Shown one piece after another: positions 50,252 to 58,853 of a stretch of DNA of 64,000 bases. The notes beneath the pieces are model-generated. The model saw only the letters and a program-made list of their open reading frames with translations. It made no database searches and had not been told where the DNA came from. Within the stretch, counting starts at the first letter, position 1, and each line of letters begins with the position of its first letter. Source of the DNA: Alphaproteobacteria bacterium (GTDB taxonomy: Bacteria > Pseudomonadota > Alphaproteobacteria > Acetobacterales > Acetobacteraceae); the NCBI GenBank assembly GCA_020850755.1, contig JADZEB010000004.1:248001-312000 (forward strand), given 5' to 3'. The position numbers were made by a program, and so were the translations under genes.

Positions 50252-51031
50252 CTAGACAGCCATCAGCCTGGCGAGGGCCGGCCCGATCCGCGGGGCGGCC
50301 ACCGCGATCGGGTTGCCCTTGGCGAGCCAGTCGCCGGAATCGAAAGCATTGGTCCAGCACCCGGCTTCGCGCGCTATGGCAAGCGCGGCGGCCGCGTCCC
50401 AGGAGTTGATATGCAACTCCAGGTAGGCATCAAGCCGCCCCGCCGCCGCCTCGACCAGGCCAAGCGCCCCCGATCCCCCGCAGCGAAGGCCGCCTCCGGC
50501 CTGCATGATTCGACCGCACAAGGCGATATAAGCCTCGATCGGGCTGCGAAGCGACCAGCCCACCTCGATTGTCGCGTTGCCCATGCCGTCCGTCGTGGCG
50601 GCACGCATGGGCCTGCCGTTCAGGGTGGCGCCCGCGCCTTCCGCCGCGGCGAACACTTCGTCCGGCCGGTGGCGCGCGATCACGCCCAGCACCGGCCGGC
50701 CGCCGACCACCAGCCCGATCGAGACGCACCAGCGATCGCCATCGCGGGCGAAGTTGGAGGTGCCGTCGATCGGATCGAGCACCCAGAGCGGCCCCGCGCC
50801 ATCGACCGCGCCGCCCATCTCCTCGCCCAGGATCTCCTCGCCCGGGAACAGCCGGCCGAGCCGGTCGCGCAGGAACCGCTCCACCGCCCCGTCCGCCTCG
50901 GTGACGAAATCCTGCCGCCCCTTGAGGCTGGCGACGCCACCCCCGCTCGTCCGCAGCGCCGCCGCATGTGCCGCCGCCTCGCGGCCGAGCGCCGAAACGG
51001 CCGGCAGGCGCGCCGCCCAGTTGCCGCTCAT
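50252..51031 (-). CDS. Inositol monophosphatase-family phosphatase
   Basis: Mg-dependent phosphatase of 259 residues. Metal sites: E70 in LGEEM, D86-P-I-D89-G-T91 in WVLDPIDGTSNF, and D212 in NSWDAAAALAIA. Substrates of the family are myo-inositol-1-phosphate, histidinol phosphate, nucleotide bisphosphates or fructose bisphosphate. The ATG overlaps the SDR stop by 4 bases, and iolG is two genes upstream, so dephosphorylation of an inositol-type phosphate is the favoured role. It precedes the Pho-regulated importer on the same strand. Confidence 0.85.
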   Translation of the reverse strand: MSGNWAARLPAVSALGREAAAHAAALRTSGGGVASLKGRQDFVTEADGAVERFLRDRLGRLFPGEEILGEEMGGAVDGAGPLWVLDPIDGTSNFARDGDRWCVSIGLVVGGRPVLGVIARHRPDEVFAAAEGAGATLNGRPMRAATTDGMGNATIEVGWSLRSPIEAYIALCGRIMQAGGGLRCGGSGALGLVEAAAGRLDAYLELHINSWDAAAALAIAREAGCWTNAFDSGDWLAKGNPIAVAAPRIGPALARLMAV

Positions 51032-51813
51032 GAATAGGCTCCGATCACGTTCTGGTCGAAGTCGATCAGGGCGCCGGTCATCATTTCGGCGGCATCCGAC
51101 AGCAGGTAGACACTCATCCGCCCGACATCGTCCGGGCGGATCAGGCGCCCGAAGGGCTGCTGCGGCGCGGCCTTCTCCAGCCAGTCGGAGGGCTTGCCGT
51201 CGCGCGCCTGGATTGCGTGCTCGCCGGGCGTGTCAGCCCAGCCGATGTTCAGGCCGTTGACGCGGATGCGATCGCCGCGCAACGCATAGGCGTTGTTCTT
51301 GGTCAGCGTCGCCAGCGCGCCCTTCGATGCCGAGTATGCGGTGAGAAAGGGCTGCCCGCCATGGCTCGACATGGTGATGATGTTGACGATGCTGCCCGGC
51401 CGGCGCGCAGCCTTCAGCCGGCGCACAAGCTCCTGCGTCAGGATGAAGGGCGCGCGGACATTCACCGCGAACAGCCGGTCCCACAGCGCAACGGGCGTAG
51501 TGTCGATATGGCCGCGATCGGTCAGGCCGGCGGCATTGACCAGGCCATCGATCTGCCCGAACCGCGCCTCCGCTCCGGCGACGATGCCCCGGCAGACCGC
51601 TTCCTCGCCCAGGTCGCCGGCGATGAAGTGGGTCGGGCAGCCGGCAGCGGAAAGTTCGGCCGCGAGGGCCTCGCCGCGCGCCTGGTTCCGCCCGGTCAGG
51701 CAGAGGCCGGCCGCACCGGCGGCAAGGGCGCAACGGGCAATCCCTTCGCCGATGCCCTGGGTGCCGCCGGTGATCAGGATCACCTTGCCGGCAAGCGAGA
51801 CGCCAAGGCTCAT
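51028..51813 (-). CDS. SDR family oxidoreductase, in operon with iolG
   Basis: Classical SDR of 261 residues: TGGTQGIG (15-22), NAAG in place of NNAG (93-96), Ser149/150, Y160-S-A-S-K164, and VNGLNIGWADTPGE. The C-terminus (DAAEMMTGALIDFDQNVIGAYS) fits polyol/sugar SDRs that keep catalytic water near the end of the chain. Overlaps both neighbours by 4 bases (ATGA), so iolG-SDR-phosphatase is one translationally coupled unit. It may oxidise an inositol isomer or a related polyol, complementing IolG. Confidence 0.85.
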   Translation of the reverse strand: MSLGVSLAGKVILITGGTQGIGEGIARCALAAGAAGLCLTGRNQARGEALAAELSAAGCPTHFIAGDLGEEAVCRGIVAGAEARFGQIDGLVNAAGLTDRGHIDTTPVALWDRLFAVNVRAPFILTQELVRRLKAARRPGSIVNIITMSSHGGQPFLTAYSASKGALATLTKNNAYALRGDRIRVNGLNIGWADTPGEHAIQARDGKPSDWLEKAAPQQPFGRLIRPDDVGRMSVYLLSDAAEMMTGALIDFDQNVIGAYS

Positions 51814-52823
51814 CGGCCGCGCCCCCCGCCGATCGTCGAGACGCGCACCGGCCGGCGCGTGCGCAAGGAGCGCAGCGCCGCCTCGGCCAGCACCAGCGCC
51901 TGGCGGCCATCCGCGGGGCCCACCGGCATGCGCTTGCGCATGCGCACGGCCTCGATGAAGGCGGCAAGCTCGAAGCGGTAGGCCTCGGCGTAACGTTCAA
52001 GGAAGAAGTGCAGCGGCTTGTCGGTGGACACCGCCGCGCCATCGGCCAGCTCGACCGTGGTCGGCACGCGGTTGCCCGCCATCAGCCGCCCCTTGCTGCC
52101 ATGCACCTCGATGCGCTGGTCGTAGCCATAGCTCGCGCGGCGGCTGTTGTTGATGTGGCAAAGCCGGCCCGAGCGCGTGCGCATGACCACCATCGCGCTG
52201 TCGATGTCACCGATGCGCCCGACCGCCGGATCGACCAGCACGCTGCCGGTGGCATAGACCTCGACCGGCTCCTCGCCCAACAGCCAGCGCGCCATGTCGA
52301 AATCGTGGATCGTCATGTCGCGGAACTGCCCGCCCGAGACCTTCAGGTAGCCAAGCGGCGGCAGCCCGGGATCGCGGCTGGAGATGATCACCTGCTCGAC
52401 CACTCCGATATCGCCGGCGGCGATGCGGCCCTGGAGCGCGGCGAAGGACGGGTCGAAGCGGCGGTTGAAGCCCACCATAATCGGCACCCGCGCCTTGCGC
52501 ACGGCGGCGAGACAGGCATCGACGCGCGCGAGCGAGAGGTCGATCGGCTTCTCGCAGAAGATCGCCTTTCCGGCGCGAGCTGCCGCTATCACGAGGTCGG
52601 CATGCGTATCGGTGGAAGACGCGATCAGCACCGCATCCACCTCCGGGTCGGCGAGCGCGGTTGCGGTGTCCGTCACCTTGGCGCCGTGGCGGCGGGCGAG
52701 TGCTGTCGCCGCCTTGCGGTCGACATCGACGACATAGCGAAGGGCGGCGGCACCGCTCGCGGTGATGTTGCCGGCATGGATCGTGCCGATCCGGCCGGCA
52801 CCGAACTGGGCGAACTGGAGCAT
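51810..52823 (-). CDS. iolG: Inositol 2-dehydrogenase-like (IolG), Gfo/Idh/MocA family
   Basis: NAD-dependent dehydrogenase of 337 residues converting myo-inositol to 2-keto-myo-inositol (scyllo-inosose). Rossmann motif FGAGRIGTIHAGNI (7-20), K92 in FCEKPIDLS, and the catalytic D169-x3-H173 in FRDMTIHDFDMARW, matching the Asp/His pair of B. subtilis IolG. GFNRRFDPSFAAL and the following blocks are typical for IolG. The ATG 52823 is preceded by an in-frame TAA and a run of C, with no ribosome site: leaderless or weak initiation. Divergent from iolD. Confidence 0.82.
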   Translation of the reverse strand: MLQFAQFGAGRIGTIHAGNITASGAAALRYVVDVDRKAATALARRHGAKVTDTATALADPEVDAVLIASSTDTHADLVIAAARAGKAIFCEKPIDLSLARVDACLAAVRKARVPIMVGFNRRFDPSFAALQGRIAAGDIGVVEQVIISSRDPGLPPLGYLKVSGGQFRDMTIHDFDMARWLLGEEPVEVYATGSVLVDPAVGRIGDIDSAMVVMRTRSGRLCHINNSRRASYGYDQRIEVHGSKGRLMAGNRVPTTVELADGAAVSTDKPLHFFLERYAEAYRFELAAFIEAVRMRKRMPVGPADGRQALVLAEAALRSLRTRRPVRVSTIGGGRGR

Positions 52824-52887
52824 GGGGGGTTATCCGTGTTGTGAAGCTCCGCCCGCTGGCTGGGACTCGGCGTGCCGGCGTTGCGAG

Positions 52888-52905
52888 CCGTCATCAATCC
52901 GTAAT
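52888..52905 (+). promoter_or_regulatory. Possible weak Pho-like element before iolD
   Basis: CCGTCAT (52888-52894), CAAT, CCGTAAT (52899-52905): two 7-mers at 11-base period, 6/7 and 5/7 matches to CTGTCAT, followed 18 bases later by TATGCT (52924-52929), a plausible -10. It lies 75-92 bases before the iolD ATG. Weaker than the two other elements and could be chance. Confidence 0.35.
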
Positions 52906-52979
52906 AACCTCGTTGCCGTCAACTATGCTGCCGCAAGCACCGATGGCGGGGCGCGGCCGCTCCTCGCGGATTTCCCCCG

Positions 52980-54824
52980 ATGACCACACGCCGGCTCACG
53001 GCCGCCGAAGCCACCATGCGCTTCCTGGCCGCCCAGTTCACCGAGATCGACGGCCGCGTTCTGCCGCTGTTCGGCGGCGTCTGGGCGATCTTCGGGCACG
53101 GCAATGTCGCCGGCCTCGGCCCCGCGCTGCACCGCCACCGCGCCGATCTGCCGGTATTCCGCGCCCATAACGAGCAGGCGATGGCCCATGCCGCGATCGC
53201 CTATGCCAAGACGCATGCCCGCCGGCGGATGATGGCTTGCACCACCTCGATCGGGCCGGGTGCGACCAACATGGTCACGGCGGCGGCGGTGGCCCATGTC
53301 AATCGCCTGCCGGTGCTGCTGCTGCCGGGCGACATCTTCGCCTCGCGCCGGCCCGATCCGGTGTTGCAGCAGGTCGAGGACTTCGCCGACCCCACCATCT
53401 CGGCCAATGATTGCTTCCGCCCGGTCTCGCGCTTCTGGGACCGGATCATGCGCCCGGAGCAGATCCTGGAAAGCCTGCCGGCGGCGCTGCGCGTGCTCAC
53501 CGATCCGGCCGAGTGCGGCCCAGCCACGATCGCCTTTCCCCAGGACGTGCAGGCCGAGGCCGGCGACTTCCCGGAGAGCTTCTTCCGCCGCCGCATCCAT
53601 CGCCTGCGCCGACCCGAGCCGGACAGGGCCGAGCTTGCCAATGCCGTTGCCGCCTTGCGGGCGACGCGCCGGCCGCTCGTCATCGCGGGCGGTGGCATCA
53701 AGTATTCGGGCGCGGAGAAGGCGCTGGCCGCGATCGCCGCGCGCCGCGGCCTGCCGGTGGCCGAGACCCAGGCGGGCAAGGGCAGCCTGGCGTGGGACCA
53801 TCCGGCGAATCTCGGCGCGATCGGCGTTACCGGCACGACAGCGGCAAACGATATGGCCGCACGCGCCGACCTGGTGCTGGCCGTCGGCACGCGGCTGGCC
53901 GACTTCACCACCGGTTCGCGCTCGGTGTTTGCGCAGGCGCGCCTGATCGCGCTCAATGTCGGCAGCTTTGATGCGGCCAAGCACGACGCCGAGCCGCTCC
54001 AGGCCGATGCGCTGCGCGGGCTGGAGGCGCTCGACGCCGGCCTCGGCCGCTGGCGCGCCCCGCCGGCCTGGGCCGCGCGCGGCGCCAACCTTTCTCGCCG
54101 CTGGCAGCGCAGCGTCACGCGCATCACGGCAGCGCCGCCGCGTGCCGCCGCCGCGCTGCCGACCGACGCCCAGGTGCTCGGCGCCGTCAACCGCCAGGCC
54201 GACCGGCGCAGCATTGTCGTCTGCGCCGCCGGCGGCCTGCCGGGCGAACTGCACAAGCTCTGGCGCGCCAACGACGCCAGGAGTTATCACCTGGAATACG
54301 GCTTCTCCTGCATGGGCTACGAGATCGCGGGCGGCCTCGGCGCCAAGCTCGCCGCGCCGGAACGCGAGGTGTTCGTGCTCGTCGGCGATGGCAGCTACCT
54401 GATGATGAACAGCGAGATCGCCACCAGCGTGGCCCTCGGGGCCAAGCTGACCATCGTTGTGCTGGACAATCGCGGCTTCGGCTGCATCAACCGTCTGCAA
54501 CGCGGCACGGGTTGCACTCCGTTCAACAACCTCCTTGGATCGGCCGCCACCACGCCGCCGGTCGACTTCGTCACCCATGCCGCGAGCCTTGGCGCGGACA
54601 GCGTGGGCGTGGACGGGATCGCCGCGCTGGAAACCGCACTCGCGGCCGCGCGCCGTGCAAAGCGGACCAGTGTCATCGTGATCGAGACCGATCCCGCGCG
54701 CTCCACCCAGGAAGGCGGCTGGTGGTGGGACGTGCCGGTGACCGAGCTCCCCCGCACCGCGGCCGAGCGCAAGGCCCGCCTGTCCTACACGCGCGGCCGC
54801 CGCCGCCAGCTATCCGGAGGTTAG
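52980..54824 (+). CDS. iolD: 3D-(3,5/4)-trihydroxycyclohexane-1,2-dione hydrolase (IolD)
   Basis: Thiamine-diphosphate enzyme of 614 residues that opens the ring in myo-inositol catabolism to 5-deoxyglucuronate. Layout of TPP enzymes: N-terminal Pyr domain with FRAHNEQAMAHAAIAYAK (active-site Glu), central domain with GGGIKYSGAEKAL, and C-terminal PP domain with GDGSYLMMNSEIATSVALGA and VVLDNRGFGCIN. FGGVWAIFGHGNVAGLG near the N-terminus is an IolD hallmark. Only a weak ribosome site lies before ATG 52980. iolE follows 7 bases later. Confidence 0.92.
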   Translation: MTTRRLTAAEATMRFLAAQFTEIDGRVLPLFGGVWAIFGHGNVAGLGPALHRHRADLPVFRAHNEQAMAHAAIAYAKTHARRRMMACTTSIGPGATNMVTAAAVAHVNRLPVLLLPGDIFASRRPDPVLQQVEDFADPTISANDCFRPVSRFWDRIMRPEQILESLPAALRVLTDPAECGPATIAFPQDVQAEAGDFPESFFRRRIHRLRRPEPDRAELANAVAALRATRRPLVIAGGGIKYSGAEKALAAIAARRGLPVAETQAGKGSLAWDHPANLGAIGVTGTTAANDMAARADLVLAVGTRLADFTTGSRSVFAQARLIALNVGSFDAAKHDAEPLQADALRGLEALDAGLGRWRAPPAWAARGANLSRRWQRSVTRITAAPPRAAAALPTDAQVLGAVNRQADRRSIVVCAAGGLPGELHKLWRANDARSYHLEYGFSCMGYEIAGGLGAKLAAPEREVFVLVGDGSYLMMNSEIATSVALGAKLTIVVLDNRGFGCINRLQRGTGCTPFNNLLGSAATTPPVDFVTHAASLGADSVGVDGIAALETALAAARRAKRTSVIVIETDPARSTQEGGWWWDVPVTELPRTAAERKARLSYTRGRRRQLSGG

Positions 54825-54831
54825 CGCCAGC

Positions 54832-55722
54832 ATGTCCGTGCGCATCGGCATCAATCCGCTCACCTGGACAAACGACGACATGCCGGAGCTCGGCGGGGAA
54901 ACGCCGCTCGACACATGTCTCGCCGAGGCCAAGCTTGCCGGCTATGACGGCATCGAGCTTGGCAACAAGTTCCCCCGCGAGGGCGCGCTGCTGGCGCCGA
55001 TCCTGAACCGGCATGGCCTGGCGCTGGCCTCGGGCTGGTACGGCGCCCGCCTGCTTGAGCGCGATGTCGACAGCGAGATGGCTGCGGCCGAGGCGCATCT
55101 GACCTTGCTGCTGGAACTGGGCTGCAAGGTCTGCGTGTTCGCCGAGGTGTCGGGCAGCGTGCATGGGGCTCGCAACATGCCACTGTCCGTACGCCCGGTG
55201 ATGAGCGGCGGGCAATGGGCACTGCTGGCAGAGCGCATGGGCGAGACGGCACGGCGCATGCGCGCGCGTGGCCTGCATCTCGCCTACCACCACCATCTCG
55301 GCACGGTGGTCGAGACCGAGGCGGAGATCGACCGACTGATGGCGGCTACGGGGCCGGAGGTCGGGCTGTTGTTCGATACCGGCCACCTCAGCTGTGCCGG
55401 CGGCGATCCCGCAGCCATCGCCGCGCGCCATGCCGGACGCATCGTACATGTGCACTGCAAGGATGTGCGCGCGGACAGGCTCAGGGCGGCGCGGGCACGC
55501 GATGCGAGCTTCCTCGATGCGGTGCTCAACGGCATGTTCACCGTACCGGGCGATGGTGCGGTTGATTATCGCGCCGCGCTGGCACCGCTCGCGCGTGCGG
55601 GCTATCGCGGCTGGCTGATCGTCGAGGCCGAGCAGGACCCGGCCAAGGCCCATCCGCTTACCTATGCGCGCATGGGCCGCATTGCACTTGGCGCCGTTGC
55701 CCGCGAACTCTGGCCGGGCTGA
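54832..55722 (+). CDS. iolE: Myo-inosose-2 dehydratase (IolE)
   Basis: A 296-residue TIM-barrel of the xylose-isomerase/AP-endonuclease-like family that removes water from 2-keto-myo-inositol to give the trione-precursor diketone used by IolD. IolE blocks: GINPLTWTNDDMPELGG at the start, GYDGIELGNKFPRE, LAYHHHLGTVVETE, LLFDTGHLSCAGGDP, and VHCKDVRADRL; His, Asp and Glu in these bind metal. GGAGG is 11 bases upstream of the ATG. iolB, iolC, iolA and iolR are not in the window. Confidence 0.93.
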   Translation: MSVRIGINPLTWTNDDMPELGGETPLDTCLAEAKLAGYDGIELGNKFPREGALLAPILNRHGLALASGWYGARLLERDVDSEMAAAEAHLTLLLELGCKVCVFAEVSGSVHGARNMPLSVRPVMSGGQWALLAERMGETARRMRARGLHLAYHHHLGTVVETEAEIDRLMAATGPEVGLLFDTGHLSCAGGDPAAIAARHAGRIVHVHCKDVRADRLRAARARDASFLDAVLNGMFTVPGDGAVDYRAALAPLARAGYRGWLIVEAEQDPAKAHPLTYARMGRIALGAVARELWPG

Positions 55723-55740
55723 AACTCTTCGCGGGACCAA

Positions 55741-56568
55741 TCAGGAGTAGGGATCGCCCTTCCCTGCGCCATCCCGCCGGCGCAGCACTTCGCTGAGCCC
55801 GAGCAGCAAGCCCGAGACCAGCACCAGCACGGTGGCTGCCGCGCAGATGGTCGGGCTGAGCTGCTCGCGCAGGCCGGCATACATCTCGCGCGGCAGGGTG
55901 AACTGCCCCGGCCCGGCCAGGAACAGGGCGACCATCAGATCGTCGAATGATGTGGCGAAGGCGAACACGGCGCCGCTTGCCACGCCAGGCAGGATCAGCG
56001 GCAGCAGGACGCGGCGGAACAGCCGCACCGGGCCGGCACCGAGTGAGGTCGCCGCTTGCAGGAGCGCGCGATCGACCATGCGCAGCTGGGCCAGCACCGT
56101 CACCACCACCACCGGCGCGGCAAGCACGGTGTGGCCCAGCACCAGGCCGGCCAGCGAATTGGCCAGTCCCACGGCCGAGAAGGCGAAATAGAGCGCGAGC
56201 GCACTGATGATCGCGGGCACTGCCAGCGGCAGCGCAAGCACCGCAAGAAGCAGGCCGCGCCCACGGAAGCTGCCGAGCCAGAGCCCAATTGCCGCCAGCG
56301 TGCCAAGCGCCGTCGCGGCAAGCGTCGCCAGCACGCCCACGATCAGGCTGTTGCGCGAAGCGAGGAGCCATCGCTGATCAGTGAAGAACAGCTCGTACCA
56401 TCGTAAGGAGAAGCCGGGGGCCGGCAACACCAGCAACTCGCCTGCGGTGAAGCTCAACGGCACAACGACGAGTATCGGCAAGACCAGGAACGCGAACACC
56501 GCGCCGCTTATGGCTGCGGCAATGTGCTGCAGCGGAACAGAGGGGGTCGATGCATTGCCGGTGGTCAT
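55741..56568 (-). CDS. Pot-type ABC transporter permease (PotC-like)
   Basis: Inner-membrane permease of 275 residues with six predicted helices; EAA loop LQAATSLGAGPVRLFRRVLLP and ASGAVFAFATSFDDLMVALFLAG are PotC features. The ATG at 56568 overlaps the PotB-like stop by 4 bases. It ends 18 bases from the convergent iolE stop. No ATPase gene follows, so the complex must borrow one encoded elsewhere. Confidence 0.9.
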   Translation of the reverse strand: MTTGNASTPSVPLQHIAAAISGAVFAFLVLPILVVVPLSFTAGELLVLPAPGFSLRWYELFFTDQRWLLASRNSLIVGVLATLAATALGTLAAIGLWLGSFRGRGLLLAVLALPLAVPAIISALALYFAFSAVGLANSLAGLVLGHTVLAAPVVVVTVLAQLRMVDRALLQAATSLGAGPVRLFRRVLLPLILPGVASGAVFAFATSFDDLMVALFLAGPGQFTLPREMYAGLREQLSPTICAAATVLVLVSGLLLGLSEVLRRRDGAGKGDPYS

Positions 56569-57764
56569 CCCGCCCCCCGGCCCGCTTGCAGCACGCGAGC
56601 ACCGACAATGCGCTGGAGGAGATAGAGCATCGTGCCCACCAGCACCAACAGGAGCAAGCCAAGTGCCGCCGCCATGCCCCAGTTCACCTGCTGATTGACG
56701 AAGAAGGCGATGAAGGTGCTGATCATCTGGTCGCGGTTCCCACCAACCAGTGCTGGCGTGATGTAGAACCCGATCGAGATCGTGAACACCATCAGCGAAC
56801 CTGCGGCGATGCCCGGCAACGACAAGGGCAGATAGATCCGCCGGAACTGGGTCCATCCCGGCGCACCGAGAGAGGCCGCCGCCTTCAGCAGCACCGGATC
56901 GATCCGGCGCATGGCGCCATACAACGGCAGGACCATAAACGGCAGCATGACATGCACCATCGCCAGGTACACCGCCGTGCGCGTGAAGATAAGGGTCAGC
57001 GGCTCCTCGACCAGGCCAAGAAGGCGCAGCGCGCTGTTGGCCACACCCTCGCGTTGCAGGAGGATGAACCAGGCCGTGGTGCGGACCAGCACCGATGTCC
57101 AGAATGGCAGCAGCAGCAGCAGCAGCAGCATCCGCGCCCGCCGGCCCGACTGCATGGACAGATACCATGCCACGGGGTAGCCGATGACAAGGCAGAGCAC
57201 CGTCACCACGAGTGCGATCCAGATGGTGCGCAGGAACAACTCACGGAAAATCGCCTCGTCCCCCGCCATCGCCACGATGCCACCCCCCGCCGACAGGGTG
57301 AGGTCGACCGCCCGCAGCATGTAGAGCGGCGTCACCGGCAGCGCATTGCGGCGCAGAAGCTGCCAGAGCTCGGGCTCGCCCCAGCGCGGGTCGAGAGCCT
57401 GGAATGCCTCGGCATAGGGCGCGCGGAAGCCCTGCGCCACGCGGCTCGCACGCAGCAAGAGAGCGCGCATGCCGAGCTGCTCGAAGTTGAGTCGCCGCGA
57501 CAGCAGGCCGAGCGTCTGGTTATCGGCTGCCTTTGGCAGCTCTGCGGCGAGGGCGGCGAAGACCGGCTCGGGCGGCAACCCGGCGCCATCCCAAGAACGC
57601 AAGAGACGCGTCGTCTCGGGCAGCGCGGTCGCGAGCTCGGTGTTGTCCACCGCCCGCCAGACCAACATGCCGAGCGGCAGCAGGAAGGCGAACAGGACGA
57701 GACCGCCGAGCGGCGCAAGCAGCAGGAATATGCCCGTGCGCCTGCGCCCGCTCGGCCCCATCAT
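56565..57764 (-). CDS. Pot-type ABC transporter permease (PotB-like)
   Basis: Inner-membrane permease of 399 residues, longer than PotB (about 280) by a roughly 110-residue periplasmic insertion between the first helix and the core. EAA loop LLKAAASLGAPGWTQFRRIYLP. A cytoplasmic ARM-L7-PFW segment begins the third-helix region; the seven Leu codons are all CTG (trinucleotide repeat 57107-57130). Starts 12 bases after the binding-protein stop. Confidence 0.9.
   Translation of the reverse strand: MMGPSGRRRTGIFLLLAPLGGLVLFAFLLPLGMLVWRAVDNTELATALPETTRLLRSWDGAGLPPEPVFAALAAELPKAADNQTLGLLSRRLNFEQLGMRALLLRASRVAQGFRAPYAEAFQALDPRWGEPELWQLLRRNALPVTPLYMLRAVDLTLSAGGGIVAMAGDEAIFRELFLRTIWIALVVTVLCLVIGYPVAWYLSMQSGRRARMLLLLLLLPFWTSVLVRTTAWFILLQREGVANSALRLLGLVEEPLTLIFTRTAVYLAMVHVMLPFMVLPLYGAMRRIDPVLLKAAASLGAPGWTQFRRIYLPLSLPGIAAGSLMVFTISIGFYITPALVGGNRDQMISTFIAFFVNQQVNWGMAAALGLLLLVLVGTMLYLLQRIVGARVLQAGRGAG
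57107..57130. repeat. Trinucleotide microsatellite (GCA)8 inside permease gene
   Basis: Eight consecutive GCA units on the plus strand, read as CTG on the coding strand, encode a seven-Leu run inside a membrane helix of the PotB-like permease. Gain or loss of units keeps the frame, so the helix length could vary between strains. Confidence 0.85.
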
Positions 57765-57776
57765 CGCCGCTTGTCG

Positions 57777-58826
57777 TTATCGCCCGGCCCAGGCAGCAAA
57801 CCGGCGCTCGAGATCCTCGCCGTTCTGGACCCAGAACTCGGTGTCGATGAAAAGGCCACGAGAGGCATTCGCCGCAACCGAGTGCGGGCTGGCGGCGCGC
57901 AGCGTTGCATCCTCCTGGAAGGCACGGTGCGCAGGCGATGCAGGCCAGATGCGCGCGAGCGCCTGCAGCGGTTCGAGGTTGGTCATCCACTCGATCATGC
58001 GCATGCCCTGCTGGGCATAGGGCGAGCCGTTCACCACCGCCCAGTAGTCGACCGAATAGAGCAGCGTGTCCCACAGCATGTTGTAGCGGGCGCCCTGCTG
58101 GTTGGCCTGCACGACACGCCCGGTGAAACCGAACGCATAGGCCACTTCGCCAGAGCCCACGAACTGCAGCGGTTGCGCGCCGGAGCGCCACCAGACTATG
58201 TGCGGACGGATCTGCTCCAACCGGTCGAAGGCGCGCTGCAATCCGGCCGGGGTGGACAGGACGCGATAGACCTGCTCGCGCGGCACGCCGTCGGACATCA
58301 GCGCGATCTCGAGCGTCATCTTCGGGCCGAAGCGGAAGGAGCGCTTGCCGGGGAAGCGCGCCACGTCCCACAGCTCGGCCATGTTCGCTGGCGCCTGCGG
58401 GTTGCGCGCGGTGTCGTAGAACAGGGCCGCGCCCCACGCGACCGCGCCCGCGCCGCAGCGCGTGGCACCGGCCGGCACGAACTTGTCGCGCCGCACCACC
58501 GACCAGTCGATCGGCGCGAACGCCCCGTCCTCGCAGCCGCGCTGGAGCTCGGGCGCCTCGACCATCACCACGTCCCACACGACATCGCGACTGCGCACCA
58601 TCGCGTAGATGCGCGCCAACTCGCCATTGTAGGTGTCGTCGCGAACGCGCTGCCCGGTCGCCGCCTGGAAGGCCTGGAACAGCGTCGTCCGTGCCGCATC
58701 CTGGAAACCGCCGCCGAAACCGACGACGAACAACTCCCTGCTCGGCTGCGCCGAGGCCGGACCAATTGGCGCGGCAACCGATACCGTGACGAACGCCGCT
58801 GCCAACGTAGCGAGAATGCGCTTCAT
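57777..58826 (-). CDS. Pot-type ABC transporter substrate-binding protein (PotD/spermidine-putrescine family)
   Basis: Periplasmic binding protein of 349 residues; signal peptide MKRILATLAAAFVTVSVAAP..ASAQ. The mature start ELFVVGFGGGFQDAARTTLF is typical for the PotD/opine-type family; VRSRDVVWDVVMVEAPELQRGCEDG and GAVAWGAALFYDT follow. The ligand may be a polyamine, amino-acid derivative or other cation. A GGAGGG precedes the ATG. It is 27 bases after the aminotransferase gene, in one operon with two permeases. Confidence 0.88.
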   Translation of the reverse strand: MKRILATLAAAFVTVSVAAPIGPASAQPSRELFVVGFGGGFQDAARTTLFQAFQAATGQRVRDDTYNGELARIYAMVRSRDVVWDVVMVEAPELQRGCEDGAFAPIDWSVVRRDKFVPAGATRCGAGAVAWGAALFYDTARNPQAPANMAELWDVARFPGKRSFRFGPKMTLEIALMSDGVPREQVYRVLSTPAGLQRAFDRLEQIRPHIVWWRSGAQPLQFVGSGEVAYAFGFTGRVVQANQQGARYNMLWDTLLYSVDYWAVVNGSPYAQQGMRMIEWMTNLEPLQALARIWPASPAHRAFQEDATLRAASPHSVAANASRGLFIDTEFWVQNGEDLERRFAAWAGR

Positions 58827-58853
58827 GCCGCCCTCCAGACCCGATCCGCCAGG

